In this document: piece by piece, positions 47,250 through 59,077 of the stretch | How the letters are laid out: every line of letters starts with the position of its first letter | Numbering within the stretch: position 1 is the stretch's first letter | Origin: Pseudophaeobacter profundi | Lineage (GTDB): Bacteria > Pseudomonadota > Alphaproteobacteria > Rhodobacterales > Rhodobacteraceae | Reading direction: 5' to 3' | Assembly: GCF_029697505.1 (NCBI RefSeq) | Contig: NZ_JARJEF010000005.1 | Coordinates: 124,001-188,000, forward strand | DNA: 64,000 nt | Notes under the pieces: model-generated | What the model saw: only the letters and a program-made list of their open reading frames with translations | Database searches by the model: none | Told to the model about the DNA's origin: nothing | Position numbers and translations under genes: made by a program

Positions 47250-48710
47250 TCAGCCCTGCTTCAGTGCCTTTGCCAAGAGCGCCAGCCCTGGTGCGATGCG
47301 ATTGGCAGCAATCGAGGAATAGCCCAGCCGAAAGTAATTGTGCTGGCGGTTCTGGGCGGAAAAGAACGGCGCGCCGGGTTCGATAATCACGCTCTCGGGT
47401 TTCAGCCTGGCTGCGACCTCAGCCATATCAACACCGTCGGGCGCGTGCATCCATAGGGACGAGCCGCCATAAACGCCAACCCCAGAGACCGTCAGCCCAT
47501 GGGTATTCACGGCTTCTTCGATGACATGGCGGCGGTCATGCAGCACCTTGGCGGTGCGACGGATCTGGGAATCGTAGTGGCCCAGCGACAGGAAGTAGGC
47601 GACGGTGCGCTGGATATGGCCGGGCGGGTGGCGCAGAACATTGGCGCGCAGGGCGCGGGCCTGGCGGATAAAGGCTTCGGAACCGACCATGTAGCCCAGG
47701 CGCAGGCCCGGAAACAGCGATTTGGAAAAGCTGCCAACATAGATGACACGGCCATCGGCATCGAGGGATTTCAGCGCGGGCGAGGGGGCACCAAGAAAGG
47801 ACATTTCGAATTCGTAGTCGTCTTCGACAATCACCGCGTCGATATCATGGGCCCGTTGCAACAGGGCCTTGCGGCGGGCCATCGGCATGGTTGCGGTGGT
47901 CGGGCTCTGGTGGCTGGGGGTGCAAAAGATCACGTCGGTGTCTTCTGCGATGTCTTGCGGCGGCAGGCCATCGCCATCCACCGGAATGCAATCCACCTGG
48001 CAGCGAAGATGCGAAAGCTGGTCGCGCAGGGTGTAATAGGTCGGGTCTTCGATGGTGGCCTTGCGGCCGCGGTTCAGCAACAACTGACTGGCCAACCACA
48101 GGGCATTCTGGGCACCAAGGGTGATCAGGATCTGTTCCGGGCGTGCAATCACCCCGCGCCGGGGCAGGGTGTGACGGGCGATATATTCGATCAACAGCGG
48201 GTCGTCCTGATCAAAGTAATCATCCGTCAGCGCGGCAAAGTCCTTTTGCCCCAGAGCGCGCAGTGAACACAGCCGCCAGTTGGCATGGTCAAACAGCGAT
48301 GGATCCGCCTGCCCATAGATAAAGGGATAGCGATAGCTGCGCCAGTCGCGGGCCTTGCGCGGGGTGTCACCGCCAGTGAAGGTGCGCACCAGCGCCTGGC
48401 TCCAGTCCACCGCCTCTTCGGATTTCACCGGGGGCGTATAGCTGGGGGGCACAGGCGCATTTTCCGAGACAAAATATCCCGACCGCCCGCGCGAGGTCAG
48501 ATAGTCATTTGCCAATAGTTCGGTATAGGCCAGCGTCACGGTGATACGGCTGATGCCAAGGTGCACCGCCAGCTTGCGCGAGGAGGGCAGCTTTTCTCCG
48601 ACGCGGAAGCGCCCCGAAAGAATGCCTTCGGCGATCATTTCCTGGATCTGCGCCTGCAGGGTGCCCTGGGCGTCCGAGTTCAAAAAGAAGGTGTCAACAG
48701 AAATTGCCAT
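47250..48710 (-). CDS. tauR: MocR/GabR-type regulator TauR
   Basis: GntR-family regulator with an aminotransferase-like domain, 486 residues from the ATG at 48710 (AAGG 6 bases upstream). The winged helix spans ~15-85: LQAQIQEMIAEGILSGRFRVGEKLPSSRKLAVHLGISRITVTLAYTEL. The PLP domain keeps the lysine (Lys330 in VGSFSKSLFPGLRLGY) and Asp of VIVEDDYEFE. TauR activates taurine genes in Rhodobacter capsulatus. Position between tpa and xsc, and CTGGAC-type direct repeats upstream of it and of tpa, support this name. Confidence 0.9.
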   Translation of the reverse strand: MAISVDTFFLNSDAQGTLQAQIQEMIAEGILSGRFRVGEKLPSSRKLAVHLGISRITVTLAYTELLANDYLTSRGRSGYFVSENAPVPPSYTPPVKSEEAVDWSQALVRTFTGGDTPRKARDWRSYRYPFIYGQADPSLFDHANWRLCSLRALGQKDFAALTDDYFDQDDPLLIEYIARHTLPRRGVIARPEQILITLGAQNALWLASQLLLNRGRKATIEDPTYYTLRDQLSHLRCQVDCIPVDGDGLPPQDIAEDTDVIFCTPSHQSPTTATMPMARRKALLQRAHDIDAVIVEDDYEFEMSFLGAPSPALKSLDADGRVIYVGSFSKSLFPGLRLGYMVGSEAFIRQARALRANVLRHPPGHIQRTVAYFLSLGHYDSQIRRTAKVLHDRRHVIEEAVNTHGLTVSGVGVYGGSSLWMHAPDGVDMAEVAARLKPESVIIEPGAPFFSAQNRQHNYFRLGYSSIAANRIAPGLALLAKALKQG

Positions 48711-48723
48711 GGGGCACCTTAGG

Positions 48724-48755
48724 GTGGACATAACTGTGGCGCAATCTGGACTTAC
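48724..48755 (+). promoter_or_regulatory. Putative TauR box upstream of tauR
   Basis: Direct repeats GTGGACATAA and CTGGACTTAC start 22 bp apart on the plus strand, 14-45 bp upstream of the tauR start codon. They resemble CTGGACYTAA repeats that I recall for R. capsulatus TauR. The position next to the start suggests autoregulation. Confidence 0.65.
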
Positions 48756-49099
48756 GCCGCTGGATGAAAATTCCTTGGCCTGCGTCTGTCGCGGCGGGAC
48801 CACGCAACGCCTTTGCTGGATTTTTGGGCGGGACGGACGGGTCAGGGAAGATATGGCGCATGGGCTGTCAGTTTGATCCCGGCGACGGCATTGGTTTGGC
48901 GGCTATTGCCGCAGGACTGAGGATGCGGGTTTTCAGGCGGTTTTCAGGCGGGGCTCCCGCCCGGTGTTGGCCTTCAAAGAAGGCCTGCCACCCGTTGGGC
49001 CCGGCGCCGCGCTTGCGCGCGGCGCAGTGGCGTTTGTGGCAGCCACTTTGCACTATGGGCGGAGGTTTAGGCTGGAAATGATAGGTTTATTGCTGAGAT

Positions 49100-49131
49100 G
49101 GCCCTGCAGGGCAGGCCTGCCCTGCAGGGCC
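49100..49131. repeat. Perfect 32-bp palindrome
   Basis: Each 16-base arm reads GGCCCTGCAGGGCAGG from its outer end, with no spacer, so each arm contains further internal symmetry (CCCTGCAGGG). It lies 88 bp downstream of the GNAT gene. Neither side shows a T run typical of a terminator. Confidence 0.75.
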
Positions 49132-49218
49132 GGTTTTGAGTGTATTTTGCAAGGCGCCTCAAGGACAAGCTGCCATTCGGCGGGGCCTTTGGCCTCCTTG
49201 ACCCGCCGGTGGATTGAA

Positions 49219-49800
49219 TCAGCGCTGTATCAGGTGGTGCAGATGAGCCTGGATCATGGGCCATTCAGCGGCTGTGATCGAATAGACAGCGGTGTCGCGC
49301 ATAGTGCCATTGGCCATTTTCATATGGGCGCGCAGGATGCCGTCCAGCCTGGCACCGAGCCGTTCGATGGCGCGTCGGCTTTGATGGTTGATCACATGGG
49401 TGCGAAATTCCACGGCGATGGCATCAAGATCCTCAAAGGCATGGCGCAGCATCAGTAGTTTGCATTCAGTGTTCACCCCCGAGCGCTGTACCGATTTGCG
49501 ATACCATGTAGAGCCAATTTCGAGCCGCTGATTGGCAGCGTCGATGTTCATATAGGTGGTCATGCCAACGGCCTGCCCTGTGGCGTCGAGGATCGCAAAG
49601 GGCAGCATGCTGCCTGTGTCTTGCAGCGCCAGACGGCGTTCGATCTCGGCTGGAACCGCGTCCGGTGCCGGGATCATCGTGTACCAAAGCGCGGAGAGGT
49701 TTCCATCGGCGCTGGCCTTGGCCAGATCGGCGGCATGGTCCTGCGAGAGCTGGACAAGGGTGACCTTTTGGCCTGTGAGCGTGACGGGCTGTGCCCACAT
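49219..49800 (-). CDS. GNAT family N-acetyltransferase (RimJ/RimL-like)
   Basis: Acetyltransferase of 193 residues resembling the RimJ/RimL group (Acetyltransf_3): VTLVQLSQDHAADLAKA near the start, GMTTYMNIDAANQRLEIGSTWYRKSVQRSGVNTECKLLMLRHAFEDLDAIAVEFRTHVINHQSRRAIERLGARLDGILRAHM. The substrate is unknown. It lies between tauR and tpa on the same strand but is separated from tpa by a terminator, so a link to taurine use is doubtful. Confidence 0.88.
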   Translation of the reverse strand: MWAQPVTLTGQKVTLVQLSQDHAADLAKASADGNLSALWYTMIPAPDAVPAEIERRLALQDTGSMLPFAILDATGQAVGMTTYMNIDAANQRLEIGSTWYRKSVQRSGVNTECKLLMLRHAFEDLDAIAVEFRTHVINHQSRRAIERLGARLDGILRAHMKMANGTMRDTAVYSITAAEWPMIQAHLHHLIQR

Positions 49801-49850
49801 GGGACGATCCTTTGAGCTGTTGCGGTTGGTTGTCCCAACAGAAATGCCAA

Positions 49851-49880
49851 AAAGGCGGCCCCATAGACAGGGCCGCCTTT
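49851..49880 (-). terminator. Terminator of tpa
   Basis: Perfect 11-bp stem AAAGGCGGCCC/GGGCCGCCTTT with an 8-base loop. On the minus strand a T run follows, 71 bp after the tpa stop. Confidence 0.88.
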
Positions 49881-49950
49881 CTATAATTTCACCAGTCCAA
49901 TTGGCCAGGGTGTTGCTTCTGGTTCATGGCTTGGCCTGCGGGGATCTGCC

Positions 49951-51348
49951 CTAGCCAAAGACCTTGGTGAGGGCCTTGTCGACCGCATTGGTGATGGCGT
50001 CGATGTCATCTGCCGTGGCGATCAGCGCCGGGCTGAAGCAGAGGGTGTTGTTCTTGCCGGGGATCGACCGGTTGGTGACGCCAATCAGTACGCCCTGAGC
50101 CCCACAGTCGGCCACGACCTGCTGGGCCAGCTTTTCATCCACCGGCTCTTTGGTTTCGCGATCGGTGACCAGTTCGGCGCCAAGGAACAGGCCCTTGCCA
50201 CGGACATCGCCAATTACGGCGTGCTTTTCCTTTAGCGCCCGCAGGTTGTTCATCATCCGCTCGCCCATGGCGGTGCAGTTTTCCAACAGGCCTTCGTCTT
50301 CGATGATGCGCATGTTTTCCAGCGCCGCCGCAGGGCCGGCGGTGCAGCCGCCAAAGGTGGAGATGTCGCGGAAATAGTTCAGCGGATCCGAAGCGTCATC
50401 CTTGAACATGTCAAAGACTTCTTCGGTGGTGACCAGCACAGCAATGGCCGCGTAACCGGAGGCCACGCCTTTTGCCATGGTGACAAAATCGGGCTTGATG
50501 CCGTAGTGCTGATAGCCAAACCAGGTGCCAGTGCGGCCGACGCCGCAGACAACTTCGTCGATGTGCAGCAGAATGTCATATTGGGTGCAGATTTCCTGCA
50601 CGCGTTCCCAATAGCCTTCGGGGGCTTCAATCACGCCGCCACCGGCGGTCACCGGTTCAAGGCAAAGCGCGCCGACGGTTTCGGGACCTTCGCGCAGGAT
50701 CACCTCTTCGATGGCGTTTGCTGCGGCAATGCCGAACTCACGCCCCGACAGATGCTCCAGACCCAGCTCGTGCTTGCGGTATTCCATGCAGTGGGGCACG
50801 CGGATGAAATCGGGTGCAAAGGGACCATACTGCGCGTTGCGTTCATCCTGGCCGCCAGCGGACATCGCCGCCAGGGTGGAGCCGTGATAATCGCGGTCGC
50901 GGTACAGAATCTTGGTTTTCTTGCCGCCGTATTTCTTATGGGCGATCTGGCGCACCATCTTAAAGGCTTTCTCATTCGCCTCAGAGCCGGAGTTGTTGTA
51001 GTAAACGCGGCTCATGCCGGGCATTTTTTCGATCAGCTTTTCGGCAAACAAGGCACCGGGGATCGAGCCTGCAGACTGGGCAAAATAGCACAGCTTCATC
51101 ATCTGGTTGTAGACGGCCTTGCAGATGTCTTCGCGGCCATAGCCGACATTGACAGTCCAGACGCCGCCCGACACCCCATCAAGGAATTCCTTGCCGTTCT
51201 GGTCCCAGACGCGCATGCCTTTGCCTTCGACGATGATGCGGGGATCGTTTTCTTCAAAGGGTTTATGCTGAATCAGGTGGTGCCAGACATGGGCCTTGTC
51301 AGCCGCAACTACCCGGCTGAGATCGTTTTCGTTGAACGTGCCGTCCAT
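49951..51348 (-). CDS. tpa: Taurine:pyruvate aminotransferase Tpa
   Basis: PLP enzyme that transfers the amino group of taurine to pyruvate, giving sulfoacetaldehyde and alanine. 465 residues from the ATG at 51348 (MDGTFNENDLSRVVAADKAHVWHHL; AAGGA upstream). Class III aminotransferase marks: NSGSEANEKAFKM, Asp264 in HIDEVVCGVGRTG, and PLP Lys293 in TMAKGVASGYAA. The N-terminus and SGGVWTVNVGYGRE are Tpa-specific. The regulatory direct repeats CTGGACCTAG and CTGGACATAA lie about 100-130 bp upstream. It is a single-gene unit with its own terminator, apart from xsc by tauR and a GNAT gene. Confidence 0.95.
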   Translation of the reverse strand: MDGTFNENDLSRVVAADKAHVWHHLIQHKPFEENDPRIIVEGKGMRVWDQNGKEFLDGVSGGVWTVNVGYGREDICKAVYNQMMKLCYFAQSAGSIPGALFAEKLIEKMPGMSRVYYNNSGSEANEKAFKMVRQIAHKKYGGKKTKILYRDRDYHGSTLAAMSAGGQDERNAQYGPFAPDFIRVPHCMEYRKHELGLEHLSGREFGIAAANAIEEVILREGPETVGALCLEPVTAGGGVIEAPEGYWERVQEICTQYDILLHIDEVVCGVGRTGTWFGYQHYGIKPDFVTMAKGVASGYAAIAVLVTTEEVFDMFKDDASDPLNYFRDISTFGGCTAGPAAALENMRIIEDEGLLENCTAMGERMMNNLRALKEKHAVIGDVRGKGLFLGAELVTDRETKEPVDEKLAQQVVADCGAQGVLIGVTNRSIPGKNNTLCFSPALIATADDIDAITNAVDKALTKVFG

Positions 51349-51446
51349 GACATGTCCTTCCATAAATATAAAAGTGGGGGTGTCTGCCAGCTGCCTGTCA
51401 GCCGGAGTCGTTGTATTTTGACGAAACGCCAAAATCGCCAGATACT

Positions 51447-51479
51447 CTAGGTCCAGGTGGTGGGGTGTTTTATGTCCAG
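51447..51479 (-). promoter_or_regulatory. Putative TauR box upstream of tpa
   Basis: On the minus strand, direct repeats CTGGACATAA and CTGGACCTAG start 23 bp apart, pointing toward tpa, 99-131 bp before its start codon. Same motif and near-identical spacing as upstream of tauR. Confidence 0.7.
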
Positions 51480-51632
51480 TTTTGCGCTGCAGGCTGTGCC
51501 TAGGGGGCGCGGGTGGCTGCTTTTCATACCGTAATTTTTTAACCGATTGGTAAAATTGACTTTTTTCCCAATCGCGTTGAAGCGGTCACATAGCGCGCAG
51601 TGGTCGGCGCTGACAATTGTGGAATAAAAGAT

Positions 51633-51654
51633 GCAAAGACCGGCCGGTCTTTGC
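51633..51654. promoter_or_regulatory. Perfect 22-bp palindromic operator upstream of the BKACE operon
   Basis: Each arm reads GCAAAGACCGG from its outer end, with no spacer, about 105 bp before the BKACE start codon. The ACCGGCCGGT core and length are like TetR-family operators. No TetR gene is in the window, so the regulator must be elsewhere. Confidence 0.7.
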
Positions 51655-51759
51655 CGCAAGGGATCGCGAAAGAGCAAATGATCTTATTTTAAGGTGTTGA
51701 GATCAAATGGTTGCTGGGCCCATCCTGTGCCTGAACAACATCAAGGCAGAAGGTCAGCT

Positions 51760-52542
51760 ATGGCACCCTATCAGGTCATGGTGGCCCCCAATGGGGCGCG
51801 CCGTCAGAAAAACGATCACCCGGCTTTGCCCCTGACAGAGGCAGAGCTGGCACGGGTTGCGCAGCGCTGTCAGGTCGCCGGGGCAACGGCGTTGCACCTG
51901 CATGTGCGGGATGACCAGGGGCGGCATTCGCTGGATGCCGGTCGCTACCGGGGCGCACTGGCAGCAGTGGCCGAAACCGCGCCCGGCATGGCGGTGCAGA
52001 TCACAACCGAAAGCGCCGGGATCTATACCCCCGATGACCAGTTTGCCTGCCTGCAGGCGCTGTGCCCCTCTGCGGCCTCGATCTCTATTCGTGAAATGGC
52101 CCAGGCCCCCGAGGTTGCGGCGCGGGTCTATGCCCATTGTGCCGAAGCTGGCACAGAGGTGCAGCATATCCTTTATGGTCCGGGCTGCCTTGCGCAGCTA
52201 GAGATTTGGTACGACACTGGGGTGGTTGCCGCGACGATGCGGGACGCGATCTTTGTTCTTGGGCAATATGTGCCGCCGGTACTGGCCCGACCGGATGCGG
52301 TGACCGGGGTGGCGGTTGATGCCGCAGCGCTGAATCTGAGCTGGAGCCTCTGTGCTTTTGGCCGGGCCGAGCAGGCCTGTCTGCTGGCGGCAATTGCCGC
52401 CGGGGGGAACGTCCGGGTTGGGTTTGAAAACAACATTGAAACCCCGGATGGCCGCGTGCTGGCAGATAATGCGGCATCGGTTGCCGCCCTGATCAAAGCT
52501 GCCAGCGCAGCCGGTCACACCCTACAAAGGAGCCCAGCATGA
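51760..52542 (+). CDS. BKACE-family beta-keto acid cleavage enzyme (DUF849)
   Basis: Zinc-dependent TIM-barrel enzyme of 260 residues; the family cleaves a beta-keto acid with acetyl-CoA to acetoacetate and a new CoA ester (3-keto-5-aminohexanoate cleavage enzyme is the prototype). Zinc ligands fit His46 and His48 (ALHLHVRDD) and Glu223 (VGFEN). The N-terminal APNGARRQKNDHPALPLTEAE differs from the prototype's TGAE, where the Glu contacts the substrate amine, so the substrate is probably different. Start at 51760 has AGAAGG upstream. ATGA overlap with the aminotransferase gene argues for sequential steps. Confidence 0.85.
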   Translation: MAPYQVMVAPNGARRQKNDHPALPLTEAELARVAQRCQVAGATALHLHVRDDQGRHSLDAGRYRGALAAVAETAPGMAVQITTESAGIYTPDDQFACLQALCPSAASISIREMAQAPEVAARVYAHCAEAGTEVQHILYGPGCLAQLEIWYDTGVVAATMRDAIFVLGQYVPPVLARPDAVTGVAVDAAALNLSWSLCAFGRAEQACLLAAIAAGGNVRVGFENNIETPDGRVLADNAASVAALIKAASAAGHTLQRSPA

Positions 52543-53867
52543 GCCATGTATTTCCCCGCCATACCAAGGCCGACCTGCCCACCGCCGTTGCCGGTGATGG
52601 ATGCTATCTCATTGATGCCAATGGGAAACGATACTTCGATGGTTCGGGCGGTGCGGCGGTGTCCTGCCTTGGACATTCTAATGCGGCGGTGATCCGCGCG
52701 GTGCAGGATCAGGTCGGCAAACTGGCCTTTGCCCATACCGGGTTCATGACCTCGGAACCGGCCGAGGCGCTGGCGGATTTGCTGATTTCCCAGGCACCGG
52801 GTGATCTGGACCGGGTCTATTTTGTTTCGGGCGGTTCTGAAGCGACCGAGGCGGCGATCAAGCTGGCGCGGCAGTATCATCTGGAACGCGGCGAGCCTGC
52901 GCGCCGCCATCTGATTGCGCGCCGCCAGAGCTATCACGGCAATACCCTTGGGGCCTTGGCGGCGGGTGGCAATGCCTGGCGGCGGCAGCAATTTGACCCG
53001 CTGTTGATCGGCGTCTCGCATATCGCCCCTTGTTATGAATACGCCGAGCGCAAACCGGATGAGAGCGCCTTTGACTATGGGCAGCGGGTTGCCAATGAGC
53101 TGGAGGCGGAGATCCTGCGGCTTGGCCCGGAAACGGTCATGGCCTTCATGGCTGAACCGGTGGTTGGGGCCACATCGGGTGCCGTGGCCCCGGTAGCAGG
53201 ATATTTCAAACGTATCCGCGAGATCTGCGATCAATATGGTGTCCTGCTGATCCTGGATGAAGTCATGTGCGGCATGGGGCGCACCGGGCATCTGTTTGCC
53301 TGCGATGCAGATGGCATCGCGCCGGATATTCTCTGCATCGCCAAGGGACTGGGGGCGGGGTATCAGCCCATCGGTGCCATGCTGTGCAGTGGCCAGATCT
53401 ATGACGCTGTGGCAAAAGGGAGCGGCTTTTTTCAGCACGGACATACCTATATTGGCCACCCGGTTGCCACGGCGGCGGGGCTTGCAGTGGTGGAACAGAT
53501 GCTAAGCCGGGATCTGGTCAGCCGCTGTGCCAGCATGGGAGAGCAGCTGCAAGCGGCGCTGGTCGACCGCTTTGGCGATCACCCTCACGTCGGGGATATC
53601 CGCGGCCGGGGCTTGTTTCGCGGTATAGAGCTGGTGGCGGACCGTGGCACCAAGTCCCCCTTTGATCCGGTCCTCGGGTTGGCGGCCAGGATAAAGCGCG
53701 CATCGTTCGACGGTGGGCTGATCTGCTATCCGATGTCTGGCACCCGCGACGGGCGGCAGGGCGATCACATCCTGCTGGCACCGCCGTTCATTATTTCGCA
53801 ACCCCAGATCACTGAGGTGGTGGATAAGCTTGACCTGGCAATCACCCAGGCCCTGGCAACGGTGTAG
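52539..53867 (+). CDS. Class III (omega-amino acid) aminotransferase
   Basis: PLP aminotransferase of 442 residues. Marks: FDGSGGAAVSCLGH, VSGGSEATEAAIKLA, YHGNTLGALAAGG, Asp240 in LILDEVMCGMGRTG, and PLP Lys269 in IAKGLGAGYQPIGA. The class acts on omega-amino acids, amines or beta-amino acids with pyruvate or 2-oxoglutarate. It is translationally coupled to the BKACE gene, which suggests that the pair converts an amino acid to a beta-keto acid that BKACE then cleaves. The substrate is not known. It is clearly different from Tpa in sequence. Confidence 0.85.
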   Translation: MSHVFPRHTKADLPTAVAGDGCYLIDANGKRYFDGSGGAAVSCLGHSNAAVIRAVQDQVGKLAFAHTGFMTSEPAEALADLLISQAPGDLDRVYFVSGGSEATEAAIKLARQYHLERGEPARRHLIARRQSYHGNTLGALAAGGNAWRRQQFDPLLIGVSHIAPCYEYAERKPDESAFDYGQRVANELEAEILRLGPETVMAFMAEPVVGATSGAVAPVAGYFKRIREICDQYGVLLILDEVMCGMGRTGHLFACDADGIAPDILCIAKGLGAGYQPIGAMLCSGQIYDAVAKGSGFFQHGHTYIGHPVATAAGLAVVEQMLSRDLVSRCASMGEQLQAALVDRFGDHPHVGDIRGRGLFRGIELVADRGTKSPFDPVLGLAARIKRASFDGGLICYPMSGTRDGRQGDHILLAPPFIISQPQITEVVDKLDLAITQALATV

Positions 53868-53869
53868 CC

Positions 53870-53892
53870 GCCCCCGCCCAGCAGGCGGGGGC
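53870..53892. terminator. Hairpin between converging aminotransferase and katG genes
   Basis: Perfect 9-bp stem GCCCCCGCC/GGCGGGGGC with a 5-base loop, between the two stop codons. Likely a bidirectional terminator. Confidence 0.75.
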
Positions 53893-53898
53893 AATACA

Positions 53899-57950
<4,052 letters not shown>

Positions 57951-58053
57951 GGTATCTCCTCCTATATGCCCAAGTCCTCCACCCGGGCTGACACCATGAC
58001 TGCCGCAGCAAGACACAGCCGTCATCAGCGTGGATCAGATTGTTCAGGAAAAG

Positions 58054-58071
58054 TGTCTCAGCCCTGAGACA
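58054..58071. promoter_or_regulatory. TGTC-N10-GACA operator upstream of the aldehyde dehydrogenase
   Basis: TGTCTCAG/CTGAGACA, 8-base arms with a 2-base spacer, 104 bp before the aldehyde dehydrogenase start and just after the stop of the regulator gene. The TGTC...GACA form resembles binding sites of AcoR-type Fis-domain regulators, from memory. Confidence 0.75.
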
Positions 58072-58078
58072 GGTTGGA

Positions 58079-59077
58079 TCAGGTTTCGTTCAACCCGAGC
58101 CGCTTCATGCGCCGATAGAGCGTTGCGCGCGCCACCCCAAGCTGCCGCGCAGCCTGCGAGACATTGCCATCCGCCCGCGCAAGGGCCCTGATCACAGCGG
58201 CCCGTTCGGCCCGTTCGAATCCCGTAGGACCGTCCTCGCGCCCCAGAAGATCCGATGCCGGACGGGCACTGAGCGGCCCGGTCCCTGCCAGGCCAAACGC
58301 GCGGCGGGCTTCGCGTGTGGCCCCCACGACCAGATCATTGCCATCAATAGCCAAAAGGGTTGCCGATTCTCCATCATCACAGTCTGCGACGATGATCCGC
58401 GAGGTTGCAAAGGCCGCCCGAAAGTTGGCTTCTTCGATCGCCCGCGCCGTGTGCGCCACCTGTGCTGCGATCAGCCTGTTGAAGGCTTCGGTCTGATCGG
58501 CCCGCGCAGATGACACATCAAGGGCGGCGACGATCTGGCCGTCAACACCAAAGATTGGCGCGTCGATGCAGCTCATCCCGGTGTTGCGCGCGTGAAAATG
58601 TTCATCTTGGTGAATGATGACATTCCGGCGCTCTGTCAGGCAGGTGCCAATCCCGTTGGTTCCTTCGCGTTCTTCGCTCCAATCCGCACCGGCACGCAGG
58701 CCCCAGCCTTCGAAGGTCGGCTTATCCGCATCCGATACCCGTTGGTCCAGGATGACCCCCTCTGCATCCGTCAGTAAAACGGCACACCCGGACTGGCCAA
58801 CCAGAGAATAGAGCGCGTCCAGCCGGGGGGCGGCGACCATCATGAATTGCTCATGGATGTTCAGCCGATCACGCAGCGCCGAGTGTTCGATCAATTCCGG
58901 CGCGCTTGTGTTATCGGGATTCAACCCATGTTTCAGGGCAGAACGATGCCAGCTTGCCGCCACTTGCGAACGCGCCGCCGCAGAAGCGGAACTGGCCGCT
59001 TCGAGCACCTTTTCGGCATGTGAGGTTTTGGGTGACATCAGCGCCCCGGCTTGGATTTGTTCGCCATACTCTACCAT
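58079..59077 (-). CDS. GAF domain regulator with Fis-type HTH (AcoR-like, no AAA+ domain)
   Basis: Regulator of about 332 residues. The N-terminal part is AcoR-like (SWHRSALKHGLNPDNTSAPELIEHSALRDRL), then a GAF sensor (GCAVLLTDAEGVILDQRVSDADKPTFEGWGLRAGADWSEEREGTNGIGTCLTERRNVIIHQDEHF). The C-terminal Fis helix-turn-helix is DGNVSQAARQLGVARATLYRRMKRLGL. The sigma-54 AAA+ domain of true AcoR is missing, so it should act on a sigma-70 promoter. It reads toward the aldehyde dehydrogenase across a palindromic operator. The start is uncertain: 59077 and 59038 are both possible. Confidence 0.85.
   Translation of the reverse strand: MVEYGEQIQAGALMSPKTSHAEKVLEAASSASAAARSQVAASWHRSALKHGLNPDNTSAPELIEHSALRDRLNIHEQFMMVAAPRLDALYSLVGQSGCAVLLTDAEGVILDQRVSDADKPTFEGWGLRAGADWSEEREGTNGIGTCLTERRNVIIHQDEHFHARNTGMSCIDAPIFGVDGQIVAALDVSSARADQTEAFNRLIAAQVAHTARAIEEANFRAAFATSRIIVADCDDGESATLLAIDGNDLVVGATREARRAFGLAGTGPLSARPASDLLGREDGPTGFERAERAAVIRALARADGNVSQAARQLGVARATLYRRMKRLGLNET

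Larger units (their letters stand above)
48711..49218. other. Intergenic region upstream of tauR
   Basis: 508 bp with no supported gene. It holds the tauR promoter and TauR-box repeats (48724-48755), a GC-rich stretch with CCGCGC/GCGCGG symmetry near 49008-49024, and a perfect 32-bp palindrome (49100-49131). Short frames are present but lack ribosome sites and family signatures. Confidence 0.5.
51349..51759. other. Divergent promoter region between tpa and the BKACE gene
   Basis: 411 bp without a gene. It holds the tpa TauR box (51447-51479), an A/T-rich stretch with TTGACT near 51556, a spaced inverted repeat CGATTGG/CCAATCG (51544-51574) and a perfect 22-bp palindrome (51633-51654). Confidence 0.6.

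Noticed and set aside
48868..49053. 61-codon minus-strand frame downstream of the GNAT gene
   Set aside because: No ribosome site, no family resemblance and a composition typical of non-coding GC-rich DNA.
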